Of a stretch of DNA of 64,000 nt, positions 1 to 11,413 are shown one piece after another; the stretch's first letter is position 1, and each line of letters opens with the position of its first letter. The stretch lies in the NCBI GenBank assembly GCA_021613535.1, contig CP075495.1:8928001-8992000 (forward strand). Reading direction: 5' to 3'. This DNA is from Adineta vaga (taxonomy: Eukaryota; Rotifera). The translations under genes were made by a program, and so were the position numbers. The notes below the pieces were generated by a model. That model made no database searches. It saw only the letters and a program-made list of their open reading frames with translations, and had not been told where the DNA came from.

Positions 1-71
1 AAGAGAGAAAAACGAGAGATAGAAAAAAACGAAATTTGTCAAAAGAGAAACTGTTCATAAACTGTTCACGA

Positions 72-964
72 TTAAACCGCTGCGCCCGTATCATTTATTG
101 ATGTTGTTGTAGTTACTGGAACATTAGTTGTTGTATTTGACATTTGACCACCTGGTAAAAGTGCAGTATTAGGCGCAAGAATTTTACGTAAAAATTCATC
201 TCGAAGACAACCTTGAACAAATTCATTTCGATGAACAACATCTATTATAAATAAACAAATGAAAAGCGAAGCTTTTTCTTTCATATCGAAGACACGAACT
301 GACCATCTTTATCTTTATTTAAACGTTGCATAATCAAATCAACACGTTTATCGGGTGATTTATCACCACTACGATCTTCTTCATTAGCTAAATCATACAT
401 AGCTTCGATGATTTTGGTCATATCTTTTCGATTAATTTCTCCATCTTTATTTTGATCTAAAATTTTTCAAATCAGAAAGAATTAACATCGAATGTAAATC
501 TTACCATAGATATCGAACGCCATTTTTAGTTTTTCTTCGAGATTTCCGTGTTGAGATACTCCAACAGCGAGTCTATGAAAAATAGAATATCAACAATTGA
601 AGATTCTCTCGATTGATGATGACTACTTACAAAAATTCAGTAAAATCAATCCAATTATTATTATCTACATCGAATGCTTTGAATACAAAATTACAGTATT
701 TATCCGCTTTACCCTCCGGATAAAATTTCTAAGAGAAAAAGATATCAATGAAAGATTAATATCATTTGAATATTTACATACCTTATAAACATTAAGAAAT
801 TGTTTCTTGTCAAGTTTACCCGACGGACAATCTTTTAGAAAACCTGTATGCCATGCTTGAATTTCTTCTTCACTATATTGTGTATTTAATTTTAATATTC
901 GAATATCTTCATCAGTTAATATCGTAGGGTCTTTTTTTCCTTTACCGCTGGCTTTATTTCCCAT
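72..964 (-). CDS. Neuronal calcium sensor (NCS/neurocalcin/KChIP-type) EF-hand protein
   Basis: Five exons (964-782, 728-631, 572-505, 456-304, 241-72) join through GT-AG introns of about 45-65 nt into a 223-residue protein. The N-terminus MGNKAS fits an N-myristoylation signal, as in membrane-associated calcium sensors. Four EF-hands can be seen. EF1 is degenerate with the family-typical Cys-Pro (DCPSGKLDKKQF). EF2 is DVDNNNWIDFTE. EF3 is DQNKDGEINRKD, with Asp instead of Glu at position 12. EF4 is NKDKDDVVHRNE, with Asp in place of the usual central Gly. The tail is Thr/Asn-rich and longer than in NCS-1 (about 190 aa). From family knowledge it should sense Ca2+ at membranes and regulate channels, kinases or receptors; the target cannot be told. 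The gene is divergent from the FAM184 gene. The family call is secure, but not which member. Confidence 0.88.
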
Positions 965-2382
965 AATTGTTTAACAAAAGAAATTATCTAAAACTATAAT
1001 ATTTTTCTCTTTCCTTTTCTGTTCTTTCTTTCATAGATAAAAATAAACTATACACACATCTTTATTACGAACATGTAAATATAAATCGTCAAGGTAGATA
1101 TAATATAAACAAATAAGACATACGGTTTGAAGTTTTCTTTTTTTCCTGAATCGAACATTTGTTAGGACGTCAGATTGTGTACAAGTCATTTACAGGCTAA
1201 AATAGCTATGCACAAAGTGTGCGACAAAAAAAATCGTTATAGCGAGTCTCGCGTGCACAACACATAAAGATGAAGAAAAGAAAAGAGCGTAGAAGAAGCG
1301 CATACATACACACGGAAAGAGGGAGAAAGAGAGCGAGAGAAAAAAGAAACAAGCGAGCGAGCGAGCGCGTAACGAACAAGTAAAAAAGAGAAATATTAAA
1401 ACCTTGTATATGTATTCAGCGTGGCAATAGTTGTGTTCTATACATATGAGGATTGTGGTTTGGTATGCGAGAGGTTGTACGCTGTGCATATGTATTACGC
1501 TCTTCTCTATTCTTTTTTCTCTCTCTACAGCGGCAGCAATGGATGAACATATCATAAGAATAAAAGTAAAACGAATGAAACGAAGTCAAAAGCGATAAAA
1601 AGAAAAGAATGAAAACTAAAAAATACTTCCTCTTCATATCGACCCAGAAAGATTATGTGTCAAAATAAGGATTTTCTTTTTCTTCCTCTCTTTTTTGTTG
1701 TTTCATATCGAATAGCTTGACCTTCTTGGGAATACTGATCATACTTGAGTAAAGAAGACGTTGCCCTTTTTACTTGTAAGCAATTCTTACCAGAGTCAGT
1801 TACACTAACAAAAAAAATGTTGTTATACTTCATACAAACATTGAAGATAACAATGCATATTCTGTTTTTTTTCTTTCTCTTTCGTTCGTATACGAGTATT
1901 TGTTTATGTGACAGTGTTTATTTGATCAGTACCAACATCAACGGTTGAAGGATCTTGATAAGAATAGTTCTATTCTTTCCACTTCCGTACATACATCTGA
2001 CGAGTTGATAGTTAGAGAACAGTCAAACTGGCAACAGTTAGTATGATAATTATTGATGTTATTTGACATATAAATCATTTGTTCGGATGGAATATAGAAA
2101 TATACTAATTGAACTAGTTCTTACATAGCATTCCTTCTATATTCATTTGTTTGTCAAGGATGAAGTTGTGAAGACAACAAGGGAAATTAATCGATAATGA
2201 TTTTTCGAAGTCAATTAACAGAAAACAGGTGTCGATCTACACATGTATATAAGTATTAATTAACATAAAAATAAGACATTTACGTCAAAAACTGATCGAA
2301 TTACATCTATGATCATATTCACTTATACTATTGCAGATTTTATTTTTTTCATACTAAATAGCTGTTAATGTATTCTCTTTAG
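965..2382. other. Divergent intergenic region between calcium sensor and FAM184
   Basis: No convincing gene lies here beyond the candidate FAM184 first exon at 1539-1565. The stretch 1300-1370 is purine-rich with gagcgagc-type repeats, and 1500-1530 is a pyrimidine tract ending in AG. Open frames on the minus strand at 1190-1637 are low-complexity (Phe/Leu/Ser/Tyr-rich) translations of these tracts. A T-rich/AG sequence (reverse strand, about 988) lies 24 nt upstream of the calcium sensor ATG and could be a leader acceptor. The region must hold the promoters of both flanking genes. Confidence 0.6.
1539..1565 (+). other. Candidate first coding exon of the FAM184 gene
   Basis: The ATG at 1539 opens a 27-nt exon reading MDEHIIRIK. 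It ends at a GT donor in phase 0, as needed to join the secure exon at 2383 (VIYTLNTK). A strong pyrimidine tract plus CAG acceptor ends at 1530, nine bases before the ATG. In animal FAM184 proteins a short basic segment ending in Lys precedes the VIYALNTK-like motif, which this would satisfy. The implied intron of 817 nt is much longer than the others in this gene and the donor (gtaaaa) is not strong, so this is only a candidate. Confidence 0.4.
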
Positions 2383-5300
2383 GTTATCTATACATTGAAT
2401 ACAAAAGTTGATGAACATGAAACATTTGTCTCGAATTTAAAACAAGCATTTGAACACGAAAAAACAGCTCTAGCAACAAATGCTTCATCACGAATTGATG
2501 ATTTACTTCAACGTGTGGAAAAACTTTCTTCAATTAAAACGACACAAAATTCTCTCTATGAAAATAAGATTCAAATGCTCGAATCGGAAAGGTATTTTTG
2601 TTCTTTTTTTTGCTTATAACTTGTCGAATTTTCATTCATTCTACTCTAGACAAAATCAATCAAATGAACTTCTACGTATTCAACAATCAACCGTTGAACG
2701 TGAACATGAATTATCCGAAGATTTTCGAGCGAAAATTTCTACACTTAAACAAGAAATGAATCGTATTAAGAAAACTTATGATGATCAATTAACAAAACTA
2801 AAACGTGAACATAAAGAAACTTTGGATAATCTTCATGAAAAACATCAATTAGAAATTGAAAGCTTCAAAAAAGAATCGAAACATCTATTTGATGTTGAAA
2901 ATGAAGCTCAAGCAAAATTTTATTCTCAAACAATTGAAGAACTCAAACGTGAACATAATGATCTGTTAATGAAACAACGAAATCAACAAATGACACAGAA
3001 TGAATTAGGACAAGAATATCTCAAAGAAAAACAACAATTAGAAAAACGTATTCAAAGCTTTGAAAATCAAATTGAACAAATTCAAAGTAAATTTCAATTA
3101 GAATTTACCGAACAAAAACATCAGTTAGAAGTGAAATCCAATGAATATACACAATTACAAAAAGATTTCGAACAATATAAATCCAAATATCAAGTCACTT
3201 CAACTAATCTTTCAGAATTTCAAGAACAAGTAAAGAGAAATCAATCGAAAATATCCTTTAGAAAACAATGACTACTTGTTTTGTTTAGTTAATCAAACAA
3301 AAAGATGAATATGAAAACCTAAAACAAAAATTAGATAAAACCTATGGTGAAATGAATACTGTCAAAGAAAAATTCAATAAACAAACAAATGAACTTGACG
3401 AGAAATCAAGTAAGCACTACATACCTTTTTTTGTTTCAAATCTTGAAAGTCGAAAAACAAAGAAAGTATTTTCAATCCTTAATATGTCAGAGCAAACTAT
3501 TTAGAATAACCAGAGATAAGATTTGACTCTCTAACTTGAAGAATAACTGTCATGTATAATCATCTTATATTCATCCGAACATTTTCAATTATTAAAGTGC
3601 AGAACTTCTTTCCCAAACATGCTCGAAGCTACTTTTGTTACTTGATTATACACACATGAATACACAAACAAACACTTGAATAATATCCTCCGGATATATC
3701 GTTTATAGAATTTCAATTTATCATTATAGAACTTCTCAAAGAAAAAGAATGTTTCAATCGTCAATTAGAAAATGATCTGATAAATTGTCGTAAAGACTTA
3801 GAAATAACATCAGATCGTTTTCGACAATTCGAACAAGATCAACATTCACAATTAACACAATCAGAATCGACTACAAATTATCTCGAACGACGTATTCATG
3901 AATTAGATAAAGTAAATTTCATTATGTGTCTTTGTATCTTTCTTTCTTCTTTTCAATTAGACAATTCATGAATTAACAGTAGAAAAACAACAAATTATGG
4001 TTAAATATGATCGGGAATTAACAGATTTACGTGAAACTTATGAAAATCAAGTTGAATTATGTAAAAAAGAAATGCAAAATGAATTGAATCGTTTAAGTGA
4101 ACATCATCAACAATTAATAACGGATGAACAAACACGTTCACGAACGAAATTACAAGCAAGAGAACAAGTATAAATCATTTTCGATTTGAATGTTTCTTTG
4201 AATCTAATTTGTGTTTTATTAGGAACTTCATCAACAATTTGAATTAGAAAAAACTAATCTTCTCACTCAATGGAAAACGGAAATTAATCTGAATAAATCC
4301 GAACAAAATGAAATTAATCAAGAATTAGACCAATTAAAAGAATCTTATACGAAACAAGTAATTAGATTTTGTTTTCTTAGTTGGAAAAATAAGAAGTTTT
4401 CTTCTACTAGATTGATCAATTAAAAGAATGTTTAAAAGAAAATGAAAATAAATATTCAATCAGTCAACAAGAATTATCGGAAACTCAATTATCGAATAAA
4501 GAATATAAGAAACAAATCGAAAAACTTCAAGCGGATTTAGAAAAACAATTCAAAAGTACACAACAATTTCAAGTACAGATAGTTTTTCTTTTTTTAAATA
4601 TAGAATTATTCACGATTACATTTAGATGGAATGTGATCATTTAAAAAAACATTGTAAAGAATTAGAAATACATTCAACAACAGAATTGAAAGAGAAAATC
4701 GATAAGTTAGCAATGGAATTAAATGAAAAATGGTCGAAAAAATTGAAGTAGAAAAGAATTGATTCGAGATATTTTTATCAGGAAATTTCGATTGTTTATT
4801 TCTCTAGAACGGATTGTGAGAAAATTCGAAAAGAAATTACACTACAGAAAGATGAAGAAAAACAAAAGGCAATAGATGAATTACAACAACGAAAACAAAA
4901 TGAATTATTATCAGCATACGATCGAATCGAAAAACTTGAACAACAAGTGAGTCATACTGAGGATAGAGATTTTCAAGAAGAACTGTATTCATGTCGTGAA
5001 TATCATCTGATTGTGTCACTAGTGCATTTTCTTAACATTTTTTACTATTTGATTATTTATTTATAAAATTCTAATTTAGATTCAACAAATAAAGAATGAA
5101 ATTTTAACTGAACAACAAAAATCGAAAGAAGACGCTTTAATAGCTTTACAAAATGTGAATGAAGATAAACGTCGTACAATAAATGAATTTCAAATGCGTA
5201 TTCAAGATTTAACAACACAACTTCAACGATTAGAATCAAAGAATAAAGAAGATTCACTTGAACAAAAATTACAATTCGAAAAAGAACATCTGGTAAATTT

Positions 5301-6743
5301 AATTCGAATATATAATTACCACAGGACAAACAAATATTTTATTTTATAGAATCAAATCAATGAATTAAAAAATCGTCATATGGAAGATATTCGTGGACAA
5401 CAACTTGCTTATAATACACATTTAGATACAATTCGTGCTGATCATGAACGTGCATTAGCATTAGAAGTTGAAAAACAAAATGTTCAACAACAATCGAATC
5501 TTGGTAATAGTTTTTAGATTGAAATTCATCGTTTCATTCGTATGAACAAATGTTTAGATCAATTACGAAAAGAACTTAATCGAATACATTCGAATGAATT
5601 AGAAGAGAAAGAACGAGCTCTTGGAAAAGAATTAGCTGCTGTTCGTTTACAACTTGATCGTTCTTTAGAAATAACAAAAATCAAAGTTGAACATGATTTG
5701 TAATTTATTTGTTTTCTAAACATATATTCTTTTAGGAACGTGAAGCTGATCTACGTATTGAAGATCTGACAAATGATTTAACGACAAAACAAAATCGTAT
5801 TGATAAATGTCTACGAGATTTTCATGAACTTGAAAGTCAAATTGAACAATTACATAATGAAGCTAATCTACGTAATAAAGAACTTCAACGTGTTCGTAAT
5901 GAAACACAGAAAGAAATGAAGTAAATAAAAGAAAATTCTATTTCTTTATAATTCAACTTTTGTTTTAGACATCGAGAAGAAAAATTACGCAATCAACATG
6001 AAGAAAAAATTCGTGATCTTATTAAAGCACATGAAAAAGAAGAGAAACAATTATTAGAAGAATTTTCCAAAGCTCATGATCTTCTTAAAGCTCGCATATC
6101 TGAACTTCAATTCAGGTGACGAAAACTAGAGATTAGAAGTTTGATTAATGAAAGATTTCTTGTTATTTATCATAGTTGTAATGAAGTAGAAGAACGATAT
6201 CGTAAACGTGAATCTCGAACAGAAGATTTAGAATTAATCTCAACACTTCAACAGACAATCGTTTCATATCAAGAACAATTGAAGAAGATTCATGTAGATA
6301 ATAAAAAGACAAAGCTTCTTTTTTTTATTTCTATGAAATGTTTTGCATTTTAGGATGAAAAGAAATTTCTTCAAATGGAATTAGTCAATCGAGAAACGAA
6401 TTTTAATAAAGTTTTTACTAATGCACCGTCTTCTAATGTCGGTGTTCTCAATCCTTTAGCATTTAATACAAAATTTGTAAGTTTTCTCATGAATGAAATC
6501 GACGAAAACTAGAAGAAATTTCTCAATGTTTTTAATTCTATAGCTTCTTCTGAACAAATTTGTGTAATTTTTATTGATTTATTCTAGGTACCACGTAGTT
6601 CAGATGGTGCTGTTCCATCTCGTCTAAAATCTCAATCACCACGACCATCTAAACTCGAACCATTAGTTACTAATGGTGAAGGTCCACCTGATCTTACTCT
6701 AAAGCCAAATAAACCATTATTACCAAAACGATTTGTTAAGTAA
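2383..6743 (+). CDS. FAM184: FAM184 family coiled-coil protein
   Basis: About twenty short exons separated by mostly 45-60 nt introns encode a nearly continuous coiled coil rich in Gln, Glu, Lys and Leu. The first secure exon starts after an AG at 2382 with VIYTLNTKVDEHE, matching the conserved N-terminal VIYALNTKNDEHE region of FAM184A/B. Near the C-terminus NRETNFNKVF and VGVLNPLAF match the other family hallmark. The last exon is a Ser/Pro-rich tail ending PLLPKRFVK before TAA at 6741-6743. Function in the family is poorly defined; the structure suggests a cytoskeletal or scaffold role. A longer intron lies at about 3411-3729. The true start lies upstream (see 1539-1565). The 3' end converges on the pseudokinase gene with a gap of 143 nt. 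Confidence 0.87.
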
Positions 6744-6886
6744 AAATTATTATAATCGACATTTTTGAATAGTTTCATGTAAAATATTCTTTGCCTTTAT
6801 TTCTGTGTTCGAAAAAAGAAATATTCGTTATTGTAAACGTTATTTTTTACAATAAAAAAAAGAACAAACGAGAAAGATAAGTTATT

Positions 6887-9800
6887 TTATGAAAGTAAAC
6901 TTCGCTGTCGTATACGTTTCATTATATCTTCACATGCACGTGCAATATCCTACAAAAAGATATTTCTATTTCATTGATATATCCATCAAATTAACTTACT
7001 TCATTATCCGAATGGAAACGTTTTATTTCATAGAGTAAATTTTCATCAATTTTCGTTGAAATCATTTCATCAATTGCATCATCTAAAAACAATCGAAATT
7101 GATTTAATACACGATAAATATTTTCTTCATACCATAAGGTGACATTGATTTTAATAGAGTAATTATTCCTCGTGCCATATCTGTATGATTTTTAAATCGA
7201 TTGAATATTTTGTTCAATGTTTCCATTGAATCAAGAAGTGTACCATCGTCTGTACGACTGCAAAGAAAACGCATTACGCATCGTTCTAGAATAGAAAGAA
7301 AATTTTCTTTGTAGTTGAAAATAAAGAACAATAATCAATACCATCAAGTTTGAATAGTTCAGATAAAACTGCTAATGCTAAAAATACAAGATTCTCTCAT
7401 GAGAATTGATTTACATAGGAAAAGTACAAACCAGCTTTGACTGCATTACGATTATCATAATGTTTTTGTAGACCAATAGTAAAATATCGTACTAAATTGA
7501 ATTGTACTAAATGATCGATTGTTGATTCTAGATAGAAAGATGTTAGTTTAGTTTGGAAGATTTTTGAAGCGATTATTAGTTACTTTCGAAAATAAATGGT
7601 GAAAATGCAAAACAAACTTTAGTAAGAAGATCACCATTATTTGAATGTTTTTGAAGAATATTTAAGAGAATATTAAGAAGTGAAATTTGATTATCACGAA
7701 GATCTTTACCTAAATAGTTCATGAAAAAAGAATTATTTATTCAATTTAAAACAAATCTTACTAATTGAATCTTTTGCCATAAGCCAAATAAGTGTACAAC
7801 ATTTTGCACTGATATCACCATTATTTGCATGTTTTGTCATGACTTGAAGTAAATTTGAATTAATTCGTGCACTAATCAAAAGTTTGGCATCTAGAAATTC
7901 ATCAGATTGAACATCTTTCAAAAAGAATCACATTGTTCATCATTACTTTGTGTTGCAAGATTGACAAGAATATCAGCTATTCTTTCAATTAAATGTTCAT
8001 CATTTTCAAATATCTATATTAGAGAATAAATCGATGATAATCACAAAAACAAATACGAAAATATAAACATACAGGTATTAATTTTGAAACAAATGTTACT
8101 ACTTGTGAGTTAATTATTACATTATTATGAATGATTTTTTTGAGAAGTTCAAGTGTTTCTTCGACTACAATCGAATTGGATATGAAATGTTCTACGACAG
8201 GGATGATTTCATCTTGAAAAATGTTTGCTAATTTTGTTAAATCGATCTAAAAAGAAAAGGCAAAAATATGATTTTATTTTTTCATCTTTAAGAGTGAAGA
8301 AATCGATTTACCAATTTGGATTGATTACATAATTTAAGTGCATGTTCAATACGACTTTCAGCATTTCGATGTTGTCTTAAATAACTAATATAATATTCAA
8401 GATTTTCATTTTTTGCTAAACCTACAAAATGAATTCATTAAAGAAAATGATAAAGAGAGAACTATACCATCACGAGCCCATTTCTTGTCACGTTCAGATG
8501 GATATTTTACTTGATCGGAATCAATACTATGCATACTTTCAATAATATAATCATTACGTCGTAAATCTCTAGAAATAAAACAAATTAAAAGTTACCCATC
8601 ATTAAACATAGTTAGATCAAAGATTTAATAGAGATCTTTAGATTTCAGTAATGAATAGATGATCGCTATAGAAAAGGAACTAAAAACTATTTCAACTTAC
8701 ACTTCTGTCAAACGTTTTTGTCGATCGGGATGCATCATTTGTCCAATCAATGTTGGTAGTATTTGATGTACCTAAACACGTGAAACTTTGTAATTTTTTT
8801 TATAAAAATTTTATATTCACCGACCTTTCGTAGATTTTGTAATGTTTGTGATAATGTATTCGAATCATGACGTGCACAAATACGTAATTGTAATGTTTCT
8901 TCATCCTATTTATGTTAATATCTCAATTAAATCTGCAAAAAAATTTGTATATCAGTATGATTTCTTACATTTAATGTATCACAAGTAATCATATCCAAGA
9001 GAACACTTCCATATGAATAAATATCCGATTGAATTGTATATTCTCCAGATTCGAAAATTTCAGGAGCTGTATAAGACAATGCACCTAGGAACAAAATATA
9101 TTTTCATTATAAAAGAACATCTTTTCATTTCAAAAACAAAATCAATAAAAAAGCAAATGACAATCATATCTTTTTGTCTTACTATGGCATCTTATACAAC
9201 TATCTTCATCAATTATAAAACCTAGATCTTATTTATGAACAACAAATCTTGTTCAATAGAATGTAATACATACGACGTGGTAATCGTGTTCGCATACGAA
9301 CATCATAGGCAACAGATGATGGAATCATATCACCAATAATCAACGAACAATTTTCTGTATGCGTTTCTCCACGTAGATAAATTGAATCTGGTTTTAAATT
9401 TCTATTAAAAAAAGAGAAAAAAAGAACTAAATCGAACTGGAAACTATGTCTATTCACCGATGAATTATATTTTGACTCCATAAATACATTAATCCATCTA
9501 AAATTTGTGCACTCCACATATCGATTAACTTTAATGAAATAAAGAAAAATTCGTATTCAAAAAAAAACTTCATTTCACAAACATACTTGATGATTTAATG
9601 GAATTTTTTCATTTCGTAATTTCCCTAAATATTTATCAAGATTTCCCATCGAAAAATATTCAGTTACAAGATTGATATATGTTGCACTAATCTAAACAAG
9701 AGTGTCATAATCAGATCTTTGAAAACATCAACTCCTTCATACTTTATGTTCAACGGATGTGAATATATCGACATATGCTGCTACTTTTTCAGTTGATAAT

Positions 9801-10125
9801 TTCAATAAAGGTAGATACTAATTTGAAAACGATATCAACGAACTAAATATAAATCGTATTGTAATTCTTACTTCTTGATAAGCGACTGCTGTTGTTGTCA
9901 TATCCATTAATTCCATCTATAGGAAAACAACGAATGTGATATAGGTGAAATTTGTAAAGGTTAAACAGACTTTAGAAAGAGTATAAGCTTCATCTGAATC
10001 TTTTCGATGAACAATTAATCGTTCGGCAAGTGTATCCAAGCCAATACATTCATCAATCTGATAACAAATGAAATTAATTACGATAAAATTTATTCATATT
10101 CAATACTCACTGTATATTTATCCAT
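6887..10125 (-). CDS. STKLD1: STKLD1-like pseudokinase with helical (ARM-like) repeats
   Basis: The gene is read from ATG at 10125 (exon 1 is only 15 nt, MDKYT) through many small exons to TAA at 6887-6889. The N-terminal half is a protein kinase fold with a degenerate glycine loop, then HRNLKPDSIYL where active kinases have HRD, so the catalytic Asp is Asn. The DFG position reads around LIIGDM without a clear DFG. YTAPEIFE and SDIYSYGSVLLDM follow as APE and subdomain IX. The C-terminal half is helical with repeats resembling armadillo units and ends RQRSLLS. The HRN motif and the kinase-plus-repeat order match animal STKLD1. It is probably a catalytically inactive scaffold. It is divergent from TOMM22 (385 nt apart) and convergent with FAM184. 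The family call is good, but exon borders in the C-terminal half were only partly checked. Confidence 0.8.
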
Positions 10126-10510
10126 TAAAAAGGATTTCTCTCTTTATTAAAATTCAAACTATATAAAACACATTCGTTTTAGTTAGTAGCCATTAATCAG
10201 CAAGAAACTTTAGTGACAACCTCCGTACAATTTTCGAACAATTTCAATAAATTCATTCATTGTATTTCAAATCAGATATGTTTTTTCTTCATCATTAATC
10301 GTTCTACGAAAAACAAAACCTATAGACATATAACTTTCTCATGTACGACATCTACTAAATCAAATCCATAGTTTCATCGTTTTGGTAGAATATGTTAACC
10401 AGTCAAAGAAAAGTTCTGGTAAATCTTGGACATTTATTAAAACTTTGGTACTTACTTAATACAGTCAAAACAAAAAAAAAGGAATTTCTTTCCGCTTGTG
10501 AATATTTCGG
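10126..10510. promoter_or_regulatory. Short divergent intergenic region (pseudokinase / TOMM22)
   Basis: These 385 nt separate two divergently transcribed start codons and must contain both 5' ends, perhaps as a bidirectional promoter. A weak AG after a T-rich stretch at about 10461 could be a leader acceptor for TOMM22. I see no ORF or RNA gene in it. Confidence 0.5.
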
Positions 10511-11109
10511 ATGACTGAAATAGATTTATCAGCATTAGTAACTTCTATTGATGAAAATGATATTGAAATAATTCCATCAAATGGTTCAGAATTAAATGAT
10601 CAATTAGATTTTATGCCTGATCATTTCGCAATTGATAATAGACAAATGCACACATCAACAGCATCAATTCCAACGATAAGAAATGTACATCGTGAAGATT
10701 CTGAAGTAGTTTTCTTCGATTAAATGTTATTTTTGTCTATTTTCAATGCATTTTATTCTTAAAGGAATTTGAAGATGAAACATTTATGGAACGTATTTAT
10801 GGTTTAACCGAAATGTTTCCTAATTGGTTTCATCGATTCATTCAAAATTCTTATCAATATTCGAAATCTATTGGTACATTTATGAAAAAATCGATTTGGT
10901 TTTGTAGTTCATCATTCCTTGTTTTAATTCTTCCAATTCTTGTTCAAAAAGAATTTTCGCAAGTTGCTGAAATGCAAGCTGCACAAACACGTGAAGTAAA
11001 TATACATTTATATGAAAGAAAATAAGAAAACTTTATATTTCTCAATTATTAGATTTTACTTGGACCATCCGCTCACATTGGTACACATAGTGGTCTTGGT
11101 CTTCAATAA
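10511..11109 (+). CDS. TOMM22: TOM22, mitochondrial import receptor subunit
   Basis: Three exons (10511-10705, 10765-10995, 11053-11109) give 160 aa. An acidic N-terminal cytosolic region precedes FEDETFMERIYGLTEMFP, the Tom22 signature before the membrane anchor. The single transmembrane helix is SSSFLVLILPILV, followed by a short intermembrane tail with Gln-rich and QTREILLGPS segments as in animal Tom22. From family knowledge it is the central receptor of the TOM complex in the outer mitochondrial membrane, binding presequences and docking Tom20 to Tom40. The gene lies 304 nt upstream of EIF3L on the same strand, and a splice-acceptor-like AG lies before the EIF3L start, so the two could be co-transcribed. 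Length is close to the human protein (142 aa). Confidence 0.93.
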
Positions 11110-11413
11110 AGTTTTTTGTGGTATATATATATCGAACGTTCTCGCTTTTCTTTTCTTTCCAATTCATTGATCCTCGTGTGTTGTACAGCACTTATATAAG
11201 TTATTCCTTTTGTTTTGTTTTTTACTTTTCTGACAGAACTTCTGAAAACACAAAATAACAAATGATGCATTTTTGGTCTTTCAATCTTTTATTTTTATGA
11301 ACAAAATGAAAGAAAACTTCTGTCGATATTCGGATAGTATTTGTCATGATTTTTATATCGAAACTATTTGTAGATTTGAAAATCAAAATTTTAATAACAA
11401 CAAAAGAATAATA
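11110..11413 (+). promoter_or_regulatory. TOMM22-EIF3L intercistronic region with 3' splice-site-like sequence
   Basis: This 304-nt gap between co-oriented genes contains an AG after a T-rich stretch at 11372-11373, 40 nt before the EIF3L ATG. It is compatible with a 5'-UTR intron or with trans-splicing of a leader. There is no other gene signal. Confidence 0.4.

Noticed and set aside
1190-1637. Two overlapping minus-strand open frames
   Set aside because: Low-complexity translations of purine/pyrimidine tracts upstream of the calcium sensor; no domain or splice support.
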